64,000 nucleotides of DNA from Ariolimax columbianus (GCA_036924085.1 JAVGWX010000012.1:5410043-5474042); one strand, 5' to 3'; numbered from the stretch's first letter, positions 59,801 through 62,969 are shown. Program-made: numbers and translations. The notes: generated from the sequence alone by a model not told the origin.

Positions 59801-62336
59801 GGTCAAGGACACAGCAGTGAATGTGAGCTAACAGCAGCTCATAGTTGACTGCTTGCTCGCATTAGGGTCAGTGACTCACAACTGACCAAGACTCTATTCC
59901 GCCTCTAAATGCCGACACTGGAAACAAGACCCTAGTGGGACAATCTCAACTTTGGTGATTTGGTCTTGTCTGCAGAATAAAGGAAGTTCAGCTATCATGG
60001 CGGTCATGGAAAGCAAGGGTTTAAGGATCCAAACCCCTATGATGACGTCTGCTGGGAAGACATATCAAACTGAGGGTTAGACTGGAATCAGAACAAGAGA
60101 AAAATGGATAAAATAGTCAGGCTGTCTTTCTGGCAGAGTCTGTAACAGTGCATTTGTCAGTAATATTGTATCTGTCATTAGCATAATATGAGGTTCGTTC
60201 AAATCAAACCAGGACTTTTTGTTCTAGTTCTACCAGAATGGGTTATAGCGTGCTGGAACTACTATCATTAGGGGCACTTGTGTCCTATTACTGCTAGGTG
60301 GCCCACTTGCCATGGACCAGTCATGGGATGGACAACACTGTTAGTGCTTGCATGGAACAGTGTGTTGTGATGAAGTTTCTTGGGGAAAAAAGGCGTGAAA
60401 CCTGTGGAAATTTCTACCCCGTAGTGCCACTATCAACGGTGAACAGTACATATGCACTATGAGTGATGTGCATAACCGTCTGCAGGAAAAAAAAGGGCGA
60501 CTTGCTCCTGTAAGATAATGCTCGACCTGATATGGCTCACCGCACTATGCCATCTGTAGCAACTCGACTGGGATTTATTGCCACATCCACCTTACAGCCC
60601 AGACCTTGCTCCAAGCGAGTTCCACCTGTTTCATTTCAGCACTGATGATGAAGTGAAATAGACTGTCCTGGGTTGGTTCAGACATACTGACACCATCTTT
60701 CTACGCTGAAGGTTTTCAAGCATTACTTAAATGCTTGGATAAGTGCATAAACGTTGCAGGAGATTATATCGACAAATAAATGGCATTTTGAGTACCTGAA
60801 AAAATTATATTTTTTTCCTTAAAAAAAAGAGTCCAGATTTGACTTGAACATCTCTCGTATATGTTGGTAACATTGTACCATCAGTAGCAGTGTCTATATC
60901 AGCAATATTGTATTGTTGGTAACATATTGTCAGTATCAGACATATTATCGATCAATATCAATAGATAGATGGCACAGGCAGAGACAACAATCGGACACGT
61001 CACCCCAGCTGAGACTATAGCCAAGGGGGAAGAATGGGTCCACACTGGTGATAGAATGATAGAGTACCAGATAGTCTTCATAACATTAGGCAAGGAATGG
61101 AGCAATGGGTGAGCAGAGCATGAGGTGAATCAGCTGATAACTGAAAACACGCAGGAGAGTGATACCGTCATATACACTGACGGATCAGTGGGGCATCAGG
61201 CTGGGGCTTCTCGACTAGAGTGAGAGGACAGACCGTTGCAGAGTAGGGCATACATGTCAACAACCTCCAGTATGAGAATGGAGACGGAAGCAGCGACCTC
61301 AGCGCTGAGATGGATATCTGAGACTTCTATAACAAGGACAGTGATCGTGACAGACGCGCAAGCCGTACTTCAGAAGGAACAGAAGGGATGGCTTAGGTAC
61401 GACTGGATAGCTGCTGTTGAGGCTGGTGTTCAGGGCAATGAAAGAGCTGACATCATGGCTTCACAAGCTCCCATCATGGGCACATTAGTGATGGATAGAA
61501 GTGACATTTTGAAATCAATCAATGACCACCTATTAGATGAGGACACTGCAATAGATGAAGCAACAATTCACAGGCTGCAAAGTTTCAACATTAAATGAGG
61601 TTTGGCTTGGCTTCATTCGTTCTCAATCTCCCGTTACCAAACCCTGACACAGGCATAAGTAACAATGTAGTCCAGAGAACGGAATGCGTTGTGTTGTAGT
61701 TTATAACTTGACTGCGATATTTGCACCTTTCGGTCCAACACATCCGACTTCAGCAAGCATTTTTTGAGTACCGGGTTAGCATTCCCTCTTCGAACCCTTC
61801 TCCTTAGCCAGTCTGCTCTGTTGCAGCCTGTTATCCAGGATCACCGAGTGGAGGTATAGAAGGGTTTTGGCAGCTCTGGTTCGCTGGCCCTGACGCTAGC
61901 AATTAGCTATGGGTCGCTGACTGCTGCTGCTCATGTGCTGCTCATGTGCTGCTCAGCATCTTGATCCCAAATGAGGTTTGAGCAGAGTATGGCGCATGAG
62001 AGGATGGAGCAGGAGAGAGTACAACCCTGAGGTTCTGGGACCATCAGTATCCATACCCTACGCCATTTGCTGAGAGAGACTGAGCACCTATGGGTAATCC
62101 CGGATTGCACTGACGTCGATTCTTAGAAACAGAAACAGAGATTGAAGAGAGTACTATTACCAGGTTTGAAAATTCAGCTGATGATAAATGTAAACTTTAA
62201 TGTCTACTAGTCGAGAGCTGGACTGAGCACAGCTGTGGATGTGTTGAAAGTAGCTCAAGCCTTTGAGAACGAGAAGGACTTCACAGTCTGGTCCAATCTG
62301 TCGTCCAACATCGCCTCATTCAGTACCATTCTGCAG
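14684..62336 (+). CDS. NPEPPS: Puromycin-sensitive aminopeptidase gene, 14 exons, 3' end missing
   Basis: Cytosolic M1-family zinc aminopeptidase that removes N-terminal residues from peptides, including proteasome products. Fourteen exons join without frame conflict: 14684-14806, 20354-20423, 27469-27554, 31476-31598, 31941-32048, 34729-34923, 38391-38487, 40481-40629, 43964-44128, 45941-46045, 49939-50094, 52389-52604, 56705-56839, 62211-62336. They give 618 codons. Visible motifs by residue: substrate-binding GAMEN 268-272, zinc-binding HELAH 304-308, third zinc ligand Glu327 in WLNEGFA, proton-donor Tyr390 in SYSKG. The family is about 880-920 residues, so roughly 300 C-terminal residues lie beyond the window. 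No signal peptide or membrane segment is seen, as expected for a cytosolic enzyme. All catalytic residues are present and no exon has a stop, so the gene looks functional. The introns, not the exons, are unusual. Confidence 0.97.
15476..16560. repeat. 66-68-bp minisatellite, about 16 copies, from a transposase 3' end
   Basis: Unit contains GCACAGCTAAACTTATGATG, CACTGCCTAAAGTATACTTT and AGCACACAGATGTGGCTT. Early copies are 68 bp (GAGTAGAAGC), later ones about 66 bp (GCCTAAAGTA). On - each unit encodes [15 protein letters not shown] plus a stop, which is the cysteine-rich C-terminus of the piggyBac-like gene whose intact copy ends at about 16500. Confidence 0.88.
16661..18160. repeat. 60-bp minisatellite, 25 copies, inside the transposase ORF
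   Basis: Unit GTTCACTGACTTTCTGCCTG, GCTTGGACAATAAAACACCC, TGGTATCTCTCTAGTTCCAT. On - it encodes [16 protein letters not shown] repeats in frame with the transposase C-terminus. Only one unit (TATCTG at about 16931) has a stop on -, and none on +. Diagnostic variants (ACC-TGT versus ACT-TTT) form higher-order groups. Confidence 0.95.
18786..19082. repeat. 45-bp minisatellite, about 6-7 copies, inside the transposase ORF
   Basis: Unit GCTGTGTCAGCTTGGGATGA, ATTGGGATCAGTTTGAGGTC, TGCAA. On - it encodes [19 protein letters not shown] peptide in frame between the first and second catalytic Asp of the piggyBac gene. Confidence 0.9.
20354..20423 (+). CDS. NPEPPS: Exon 2 of puromycin-sensitive aminopeptidase
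   Basis: 70 nt, acceptor CATTTTAG|ATT, donor AAAG|GTAATA, ending in phase 1. Encodes [20 protein letters not shown] plus TFK, part of the N-terminal beta saddle. Its donor lies inside a 12-bp target-site duplication of a retroelement inserted 10 bp into intron 2. Confidence 0.92.
20434..20772 (-). mobile_element. Family D retroelement inserted at the exon 2 donor
   Basis: Flanked by AGGTAATAATAT at 20422-20433 and 20773-20784. The body (GCCGGGAGAAGTC, GACAAGCGCTTAC, GCGCCATCTATGCTGCTGT, GTTATGCCATGTCACACAGT, CATGCTCTCTGTGAGGCAG) is the reverse of 35243-35615. No protein is seen; class SINE-like. Confidence 0.82.
20773..20784 (+). repeat. Duplicated splice-donor sequence (TSD copy)
   Basis: Second copy of the 12-bp target-site duplication. 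It repeats AG|GTAATAATAT of the exon 2 donor 351 bp downstream as a potential decoy 5' splice site. Extending exon 2 to it would meet a TAG at 20444-20446. Confidence 0.75.
21562..22833 (-). mobile_element. mariner-family transposon, inactive
   Basis: Terminal inverted repeats GAGGGGGCTCAGATGAAA (left) and GAGGGGGCTTCAAATGAAA (right, inverted), each next to a TA. On - decayed frames read [33 protein letters not shown] (the Asp box is lost or changed), [27 protein letters not shown] and [12 protein letters not shown], the normal order of a mariner transposase. Frameshifts and stops are frequent. Confidence 0.85.
23895..24790 (-). pseudogene. RTE-like LINE reverse-transcriptase fragment
   Basis: On -: [56 protein letters not shown] (catalytic ADD), [13 protein letters not shown], then [20 protein letters not shown] and [10 protein letters not shown]. 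The order is RT palm to thumb, plus the tail of RTE-clade elements. Frames are shifted between blocks. 22834-23895 on its right is AT-rich with no recognised element. Confidence 0.8.
25065..25325 (-). mobile_element. Probable retroelement 3' end with ATT tail
   Basis: GC-rich block in AT-rich surroundings that ends on - with AACATTATTATTATTATAG, a typical short-repeat tail. The open frame in it has no motif I recognise. 24800-25065 is AT-rich and unassigned. Confidence 0.4.
25724..25796. repeat. Left member of a 1-kb-spaced direct repeat
   Basis: AATCTAAAATCAGTAACATC, AGCCAAGTATAAAAAGTAAC and GAAAACGTGGTTTT recur at 26773-26830 with small changes. Between them lie unassigned DNA and a LINE scrap. 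Confidence 0.7.
26340..26748 (+). pseudogene. LINE C-terminal fragment
   Basis: Shifted + frames read [67 protein letters not shown] and [14 protein letters not shown]. This is the post-RT pattern (ETW..TK, LRVAQ..MER, W.GH..R..D.RW, R.WR.L) of RTE/Jockey-type LINEs. Confidence 0.65.
26773..26830. repeat. Right member of a 1-kb-spaced direct repeat
   Basis: AATCTAAAATTAGTAACAGC, AGCCAAGTATAAAAAGTAGC and AAAACGTAGTTTTT match the block at 25724-25796. Confidence 0.7.
27095..27320 (+). pseudogene. LINE C-terminal scrap
   Basis: A + frame reads [39 protein letters not shown] and [17 protein letters not shown], the GKR.RGRPK.TWRR motif close to the end of many LINE ORF2 proteins. Confidence 0.65.
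27469..27554 (+). CDS. NPEPPS: Exon 3 of puromycin-sensitive aminopeptidase
   Basis: 86 nt, acceptor CTAAATAG|CC completing the split Ala codon, donor TTGGG|GTAAGT, ending in phase 0. Encodes [20 protein letters not shown] and so on, in the N-terminal domain. This is the least conserved exon; identity rests on its position, its phase and partial similarity to the family. Confidence 0.88.
27893..27990 (+). mobile_element. 3' end of the LINE family seen at 5109
   Basis: GGCCTGTTCAGCCACATGCA, ACTCACACCAAT, GACAAGGATGATGTCGGCGG and CAGCTATTATTATG repeat the zinc-finger tail and ATT end of the LINE at 5109-6440. 5' truncated to about 100 bp. Confidence 0.75.
28111..28367 (-). mobile_element. tRNA-derived SINE (SINE1), copy 2
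   Basis: On - it opens GAAGCCGCGTAGCGCAGTGG with A-box GTAGCGCAGTGGTTAG and B-box-like TGTTCATTCCCCAG. The body matches 7166-7413, including the closing GTAACCCATAGCATTAG/GCAGTGGGTTAC end. Confidence 0.78.
28390..28800 (+). pseudogene. LINE RT-thumb fragment
   Basis: A + frame reads [49 protein letters not shown] and, shifted, [17 protein letters not shown]. It is the same LINE type as the - strand element at 29640-31400 and closely follows its sequence order. Confidence 0.75.
28815..28982 (-). mobile_element. Family A retroelement, short form
   Basis: TTCTTCATCTGC, CTCAATCTCCCGCTACCAAG, ATTTGCACCTTTCGGTCTG, ending CTTCGGCAAGA. The flanks TATATATATTCTT and GATATATATTTCTT suggest an AT-rich target-site duplication. 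Confidence 0.72.
29035..29630. repeat. 50-bp minisatellite, 12 copies
   Basis: Unit CCAGAACGTGGCTCTCACAA, CAGTCGATCTGTAAGACTCT, CAATCTCTAG. Copies vary at CGCGG/CGTGG and at GTGGGTC/GTCGATC/GTCGGTC. Confidence 0.95.
29640..31400 (-). pseudogene. LINE relic with endonuclease end and reverse transcriptase
   Basis: On - from the right: [25 protein letters not shown], then [19 protein letters not shown] (the SDH catalytic box at the end of the AP-like endonuclease), a linker with a 45-bp array, [77 protein letters not shown] and FELKCYRKK. The first RT motifs are missing or decayed. It fills most of intron 3 up to 75 bp before exon 4. Confidence 0.78.
30650..30830. repeat. 45-bp tandem repeat, 4 copies, inside the LINE relic
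   Basis: Unit GTGGTGTTTCTGATATTTGT, GCAGTTTTCTAGGTATAAAG, CTACT, with copies identical. On - each unit encodes a 15-residue piece ([15 protein letters not shown]) of the LINE linker. Confidence 0.93.
31476..31598 (+). CDS. NPEPPS: Exon 4 of puromycin-sensitive aminopeptidase
   Basis: 41 codons in phase 0, acceptor GCGTCACAG|CCA, donor GAG|GTATGG. Encodes [17 protein letters not shown] followed by RYAAVTQFE, a hallmark block of PSA-type M1 peptidases. Confidence 0.96.
31941..32048 (+). CDS. NPEPPS: Exon 5 of puromycin-sensitive aminopeptidase
   Basis: 36 codons in phase 0, acceptor TCTCCCAG|GCA, donor ATG|GTGAGT. Encodes [20 protein letters not shown], the most conserved signature of the M1 N-terminal domain. 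Intron 4 before it is only 342 bp and is the one short, repeat-free intron of the gene. Confidence 0.97.
32400..33960 (-). pseudogene. Relic of a repeated uncharacterised gene (probably transposon-borne)
   Basis: Decayed - frames read, in order: [18 protein letters not shown] and [54 protein letters not shown], then [55 protein letters not shown] and VSDMHGERFHHQ. This order matches a family I recall as many uncharacterised predicted proteins in arthropod and cnidarian genomes; I know no assigned function. Its copy number there suggests a mobile origin. Frameshifts every 100-200 bp make this copy dead. Confidence 0.6.
34240..34620 (+). other. Unassigned intron 5 tail with a doubled block
   Basis: The blocks at about 34240-34335 and 34365-34450 (GTCAGACTAAAGA...GAACTAAGTCACA...AAATATAAAA) are imperfect copies of each other. 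No protein motif is certain; it may be LINE-derived. Confidence 0.35.
34729..34923 (+). CDS. NPEPPS: Exon 6 of puromycin-sensitive aminopeptidase
   Basis: 65 codons in phase 0, acceptor CTCAACAG|CCA, donor GAC|GTAAGT. Encodes [20 protein letters not shown] and [18 protein letters not shown], the end of the N-terminal domain and the entry to the catalytic domain. Confidence 0.96.
35243..35615 (+). mobile_element. Family D retroelement, full-length-looking copy
   Basis: Begins AGTGGTCTGCCAGGGTC and contains GCATGTCGTAAGAGGTGACT, GACATGGCATAACACCGACC, GATGGCGCCTAATAGGCTGC, AAGCGCTTGTCCCAGTGG and CCGGCTACATCCAGCTC, ending near GTTGACTAAGAAG. It carries 44 bp absent from the copy at 20434, removed there between two CTGCC repeats. 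Confidence 0.78.
35800..36240 (-). pseudogene. LINE RNase H-region fragment
   Basis: On -: [40 protein letters not shown] (a decayed YTDGS-type RNase H start), then [20 protein letters not shown] and STIHRLQDF. The last block also occurs at 61490-61590, so both are the same LINE family. Confidence 0.62.
36290..36670 (+). other. GC-rich unassigned block in intron 6
   Basis: Clearly richer in G and C than its flanks (GCTGGCGGTGCCCATCTCC, GGAGCCCGTCCCCCCAGGCG, CCCGAGGAGGTGAGGTTGGC), which suggests an inserted element, but I recognise no motif and see no second copy here. 36670-37140 is unremarkable. Confidence 0.3.
37148..37260. repeat. Cluster of microsatellites
   Basis: A short (AC)n, then (CT)n at 37204-37230, then (CCTT)n to 37259, about 60 bp before the 45-bp array begins. 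Confidence 0.9.
37318..38390 (+). repeat. 45-bp minisatellite carrying the exon 7 acceptor, 24 copies
   Basis: Unit GTTGATGAAATGTTAACAAC, TGATTGTCAATCCTTGTTTG, AT(C/T)AG. Each copy ends in an AG preceded by C (14 copies) or T (10), followed by GTTG, exactly as at the real exon 7 start GTTGCTG. One copy (37441) still reads GTTGCTG like the exon. Each copy has TTAAC and CTGAT, possible branch points. One unit lacks AAC (42 bp). Confidence 0.95.
38391..38487 (+). CDS. NPEPPS: Exon 7 of puromycin-sensitive aminopeptidase
   Basis: 97 nt, acceptor TTTGATCAG|GTT, donor TCTG|GTAAAA, ending in phase 1. Encodes [20 protein letters not shown] and [13 protein letters not shown] residues leading into the GAMEN loop. 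The acceptor is the last of 24 near-identical AG sites in a 45-bp array. The 38391 border is chosen because conservation with the family begins at AVKTLPFY. Confidence 0.95.
38591..38948 (+). mobile_element. Family A retroelement, long form, with TSD
   Basis: Starts GGGATCAAGATGCTGAGCAG, ends GAACGAAGAAGAAGAAGAAAG, and is flanked by TCAGGTTG at 38583-38590 and 38949-38956. It defines the 358-bp full-length form. Confidence 0.85.
39700..40005 (-). mobile_element. Family C interspersed repeat, copy 4
   Basis: Reverse of the other copies: GGAAACAGACTGTTTTCAAG, GCAGCCTGGCTGACGAG, CACCTTCATCAGCATGCTGA, TACAACCTGCCACTTAACGT. 38957-39700 before it is unassigned AT-rich DNA. Confidence 0.72.
40481..40629 (+). 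CDS. NPEPPS: Exon 8 of puromycin-sensitive aminopeptidase (GAMEN and HEXXH)
   Basis: 149 nt, acceptor TTATCATTAG|GT completing the Gly codon, donor ATG|GTAAGT. Holds the substrate N-terminus anchor GAMEN (268-272) and the zinc motif HELAH (His304, catalytic Glu305, His308). This is the catalytic core, with all residues intact. Confidence 0.98.
40735..41000 (+). pseudogene. Possible LINE C-terminal scrap
   Basis: AGGCAAGAGAAGCAGAGGAA and TGATGACGTGAGGCTAGATG translate as [11 protein letters not shown] and [10 protein letters not shown], resembling the GKR.RG...DD motif near LINE ORF2 ends. Weak. 41000-41520 is unassigned. Confidence 0.3.
41520..43258 (+). pseudogene. RNase H-bearing LINE fragment split by a MITE
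   Basis: Left of the MITE the + frame reads [17 protein letters not shown]. Right of it [34 protein letters not shown] (RNase H Asp), [13 protein letters not shown] (Glu box), [15 protein letters not shown] (second Asp box), [19 protein letters not shown] (His/Asp box), then TDECPCGTG...[14 protein letters not shown]. RNase H residues are visible, but frames shift twice (about 42560 and 42720). Ends at 43258 with LQI and a stop. Confidence 0.8.
41649..42319. mobile_element. piggyBac-type MITE, copy 1 (TTAA target)
   Basis: Flanked by TTAA at 41645-41648 and 42320-42323. Inverted ends CCTGTAGCACTCC and GGAGTGCGTAAGG. About 671 bp with no transposase frame. The interior (GAACGGAGTCACTCCTGACA, TTTTGCCGGTTAAAGTATCG, GAAGCGACTAGGCCTAGTGG) is nearly the same as 46194-46851. 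Confidence 0.9.
43300..43960 (+). other. Intron 8 tail, no gene seen
   Basis: AT-rich with no recognisable repeat or motif apart from the polypyrimidine tract before exon 9. CCCTGATGAAGACCATAACC near 43818 recalls CCTGAAGAAGACCGCGTGACC at 1409, perhaps the 3' UTR of a shared LINE. Confidence 0.35.
43964..44128 (+). CDS. NPEPPS: Exon 9 of puromycin-sensitive aminopeptidase (third zinc ligand)
   Basis: 55 codons in phase 0, acceptor CTTTTTTTTTAAG|GAA, donor GAG|GTGTGT. Encodes [19 protein letters not shown]; Glu327 is the third zinc ligand, 18 residues after His308 as the clan requires. Ends in ALDNSHPIE. Confidence 0.98.
44740..44930. repeat. 61-bp tandem repeat, 3 copies
   Basis: CACTTCTGTTCTACCCTGGG and GTGTAGAGGTTATGTCATCT recur at 61-bp steps from 44761. 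The core CTACC.TGG.GTGTAGAGGT also appears in the 49-bp array at 52690-53180. Confidence 0.85.
44996..45242 (+). mobile_element. tRNA-derived SINE (SINE2), copy 2, complete-looking
   Basis: GGGACGATGTGGGTTAGTGG (A-box TGGGTTAGTGGATA), AAGTGCTGGGTTTGCTCCCC (B-box), a body with GCAGACCCTTACATAAAATG and CACCGCCTTGGGGGAAAAG, ending in an A tract. Confidence 0.8.
45941..46045 (+). CDS. NPEPPS: Exon 10 of puromycin-sensitive aminopeptidase (catalytic Tyr)
   Basis: 35 codons in phase 0, acceptor TTTTTTGTTTAG|GTT, donor GAG|GTAAGT. Encodes [20 protein letters not shown] and on; Tyr390 of ISYSKG is the transition-state stabilising tyrosine of M1 enzymes. Confidence 0.97.
46194..46851. mobile_element. 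piggyBac-type MITE, copy 2 (TTAA target)
   Basis: Flanked by TTAA at 46190-46193 and 46852-46855. Inverted ends CCTTTAGCACGC and GCGTGCCTAAGG. About 658 bp and very similar to copy 1 over its whole length, with a 12-bp gap (CTGCTGACTACG region) and small indels. No coding capacity. Confidence 0.9.
47330..48700 (-). pseudogene. RNase H-bearing LINE fragment (I/R1-like)
   Basis: On -: [18 protein letters not shown] (RNase H start), [16 protein letters not shown] (Glu box), [18 protein letters not shown] (Asp box), then [20 protein letters not shown] (His/Asp box), [29 protein letters not shown] and a closing [14 protein letters not shown]. Order and motifs fit the end of an RNase H LINE. Frameshifts split the parts. 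48250-48700 reads weakly as the preceding region; 48700-49800 is unassigned. Confidence 0.75.
49806..49938 (+). repeat. Decayed duplicate of the exon 11 splice acceptor and start
   Basis: ATGTCTAG|GGTTTTCGTAAAGACATG and AACTTGTATTTGACAAAA at 49837-49880 mirror the real ATGTCTGTAG|GATTTCCGT...AACTTGTATCTGACAAAA at 49929 onward. A 5-bp gap after ACAAAA shifts the frame, and the copy meets TGA at about 49900. ATTC.CTGAA blocks at 49811, 49894 and 49992 mark the unit borders (83-98 bp). Confidence 0.85.
49939..50094 (+). CDS. NPEPPS: Exon 11 of puromycin-sensitive aminopeptidase
   Basis: 52 codons in phase 0, acceptor ATGTCTGTAG|GAT, donor AAG|GTAGAT. Encodes [20 protein letters not shown] and [11 protein letters not shown], the end of the catalytic domain. 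A decayed extra copy of its 3' splice site and first ~60 nt lies 93 bp upstream. Confidence 0.96.
50183..51365 (+). mobile_element. piggyBac-like transposon, degraded
   Basis: TTAA at 50179-50182 and 51366-51369. Inverted ends CCCATTCAATCCTGG and CTGGGACTGAATGGG. Inside, an acidic N-terminus ([20 protein letters not shown]) is followed by [30 protein letters not shown] and [20 protein letters not shown], matching the N-terminal third of piggyBac transposases. The catalytic Asp region is missing or unrecognisable; non-autonomous. Confidence 0.88.
51550..51950. repeat. 32-bp minisatellite, about 12 copies, higher-order
   Basis: Unit TCATTGTTTTCAGTTCTACC, ATCATATAAATA. Variants CATATAAATATCATTG, CATATAAATATTATAG and CATAAAAATATCATTG recur in the order A-A-B-C. 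The sense strand shows TTGTTTTCAG, an acceptor-like motif, in most copies. Confidence 0.92.
52389..52604 (+). CDS. NPEPPS: Exon 12 of puromycin-sensitive aminopeptidase
   Basis: 72 codons in phase 0, acceptor GCATCCACCAG|GTT, donor AAG|GTCAGC (a weaker GTCAG donor). Encodes the beta-sandwich domain III, including [15 protein letters not shown] and [10 protein letters not shown], ending PAEDWVK. Confidence 0.93.
52690..53180. repeat. 49-bp degenerate minisatellite, about 10 copies
   Basis: Unit GTTAGTCACGCCTCTTCTAC, CATGGAATGTAGAGGTCATC, TTGACTTGA, with ACAGTCACG variants. Copies grow less alike to the right. 53180-54180 shows no gene or recognised element. Confidence 0.88.
54190..55055. repeat. 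35-bp minisatellite, about 25 copies
   Basis: Unit CCTGTGATATGTTGCTGGCC, TCAATCAATGTTTTA. A 31-bp form lacking ATCA appears at intervals (54372, 54790, 54890). The right end is diverged (CTCGTTCAATG). Confidence 0.94.
55140..55320 (+). mobile_element. Diverged family A-like retroelement
   Basis: GCTGGCCAGGAAACAGTATG, GGTTGAAGAGGGAAGACAAA and GCAGATATCGCAGCCTCGCT, then ATGAACGCAGAACAAGATG. It belongs with the divergent copies at 1672 and 63825. Confidence 0.5.
55340..55850. repeat. 47-bp minisatellite, about 10 copies
   Basis: Unit CATGGTTGACATTGTGTTAG, TGTACGTGTATACTCTCAAA, CACACAT. Two types alternate irregularly: CTCTCAAACACACATCATGG and CTCCCAAACATATGTCATGG. 55860-56216 is plain intron. 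Confidence 0.93.
56217..56704 (+). repeat. 51-bp minisatellite duplicating the exon 13 acceptor, 9.5 copies
   Basis: Unit CTGAATGCTGGAAGTGTGGG, TGTGTATACCCTGTTGTCTT, TGTATCCACAG. The first ~26 nt are the start of exon 13 and the rest is the end of intron 12. Ten AG acceptors (first at 56244-56245, last at 56703-56704) have the same polypyrimidine context. The frame through all copies is open, repeating [17 protein letters not shown]. Confidence 0.96.
56705..56839 (+). CDS. NPEPPS: Exon 13 of puromycin-sensitive aminopeptidase
   Basis: 45 codons in phase 0, donor TTG|GTGAGT. Encodes [20 protein letters not shown] and [19 protein letters not shown]. The acceptor used here (TATCCACAG|CTG) is the last of ten identical copies in a 51-bp array. 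It is chosen because the family sequence continues VYR only after the last copy. Confidence 0.95.
57541..57945. repeat. 55-bp minisatellite, 7 copies, alternating dimers
   Basis: Unit TTAGGTCTCAACTTTCAATT, TGTTTTTCACAATTATGGAC, TGAATCAGAACATAT. Type A (CACAATTATGG...CAG) alternates with type B (CATAATTTTGG...CAA), a 110-bp dimer. 56850-57540 before it is unassigned intron. Confidence 0.94.
58205..58377 (-). mobile_element. Family A retroelement, short form
   Basis: TTCTTGTTCTGCATTCGTTC, CTCAATCTCCCACTACCAAC, ATTTGCACCTTTTGGTCTG, ending CATCTTCGGCAG at the same point as the copies at 302 and 28815. Confidence 0.75.
58720..59215 (+). pseudogene. LINE endonuclease fragment
   Basis: Shifted + frames read [17 protein letters not shown] (the start of an AP-type endonuclease), [13 protein letters not shown], [14 protein letters not shown], [16 protein letters not shown], then [19 protein letters not shown] and ending [11 protein letters not shown]. 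Matches the N-terminal half of LINE endonucleases; 3' part replaced by an array. Confidence 0.55.
59245..59605. repeat. 60-bp plus 25-bp compound minisatellite
   Basis: Long units (CACAACCTCTAGACCACATG, TGTCCCCTTTCATCAAAGTC, TGTAAGAAGTAAACCAAGCT) are punctuated by 25-bp part units (CACAACCTCTAGACCACATG, TGCCT), giving 85-bp steps. Confidence 0.88.
59825..59945 (+). mobile_element. Family A-like 5' fragment
   Basis: GCAGCTCATAGTTGACTGCT, GCATTAGGGTCAGTGACTCA and CCAAGACTCTATTCCGCCTC follow the first third of family A. 59945-60188 is unassigned. Confidence 0.5.
60189..60857 (+). mobile_element. Second mariner-family transposon, short and dead
   Basis: TA-flanked. Ends TGAGGTTCGTTCAAATCAAA and, inverted, CGAGAGATGTTCAAGTCAAA, both followed by a GGACT-type block. 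A + frame shows [26 protein letters not shown] residues and [20 protein letters not shown] (third catalytic Asp in SPDLAP). The central part is deleted. Confidence 0.82.
60960..62130 (+). pseudogene. RNase H LINE fragment split by a family A insertion
   Basis: + frames: [13 protein letters not shown] (RNase H Asp), [17 protein letters not shown] (Glu box), [15 protein letters not shown] (Asp box), [17 protein letters not shown] (Asp box), [20 protein letters not shown] and IHRLQSF. Family A interrupts at 61605-61968, and the tail [20 protein letters not shown] plus a stop follows near 62130. About 25 residues before AGVQGNE, including the GH motif, are missing. Confidence 0.75.
61605..61968 (-). 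mobile_element. Family A retroelement, long form, with 12-bp TSD
   Basis: Flanked by AAATGAGGTTTG at 61593-61604 and 61969-61980. On - it starts GGGATCAAGATGCTGAGCAG and ends GAGAACGAATGAAGCCAAGC. Inserted inside an older LINE copy. Confidence 0.88.
62211..62336 (+). CDS. NPEPPS: Exon 14 of puromycin-sensitive aminopeptidase
   Basis: 42 codons in phase 0, acceptor TGTCTACTAG|TCG, donor CAG|GTAAGA. Encodes [20 protein letters not shown] and [11 protein letters not shown], in the C-terminal helical domain IV. The following exons lie outside the window. Confidence 0.94.
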
Positions 62337-62384
62337 GTAAGACATTTTTTTGCATATTTTTGCTAGGTTGCACCCAAAGGGGTA

Positions 62385-62475
62385 GCACAGGAGAAAATAA
62401 CAGGACAACTGTCACATTTCAAGTATGTTGTAAAATAGTCACTAAAGAGTTGTGCATGGAGCTAGCAACCTTACC
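62385..62475 (+). mobile_element. Short core module of a SINE-like repeat
   Basis: GTAGCACAGGAGAAAATAAC, CACTAAAGAGTTGTGCATGG and AGCTAGCAACCTTA match the order at 13715-13803 and 34978-35068 (GACTAAAGA...GGAGC(A)AGTAACCTCATCATGT). Probably the remains of one SINE family. Confidence 0.45.
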
Positions 62476-62526
62476 GCTTAACGTGACAAAGATGTTTCAA
62501 TGTAAACAGGAATATTTATTTTTATT

Positions 62527-62762
62527 TGCGTTATCGTTATTTCTCTGTTCCTCAAGGCAGTGTGCGCAGCAGTATGTTTTTATTTTGCGTCTAAGTCGGC
62601 CCAGTACATCTAACTTCGGCATGCATGTTATGTAAAGGTCTGCTTCCTCCTGCATTTTCTAAGGGTTTGCTTCTCCGGGGTACAGCCGATGTTGTGATTG
62701 GGAAGTGAACCCAGCGCCTTCGCATTGTGAGAAGTGTCACTTAACCACTAGCCCACGCCGTC
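62527..62762 (-). mobile_element. tRNA-derived SINE (SINE2), copy 3
   Basis: On - it begins GGACGGCGTGGGCTAGTGG with A-box GGGCTAGTGGTTAAG and B-box GCGCTGGGTTCACTTCCC, followed by the body shared with the copies at 2591 and 44996. Confidence 0.8.
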
Positions 62763-62969
62763 CCTATATTTCCTTATGGATATCCTTTTGCCACCTCAAA
62801 TGCTCACAACAGTACAGTCACCTTTTTCATCTGAGCTGCATGCGATACATCTAGCATAGGCTATCTAAAGAATTAATCAAACTGAATGCTGCTGCCACCT
62901 ATAACACTTTTGGAAACAACTAATTACAATTTTCAGCTATCATGTCAGTTTGTGGGGACCTACTTACTG

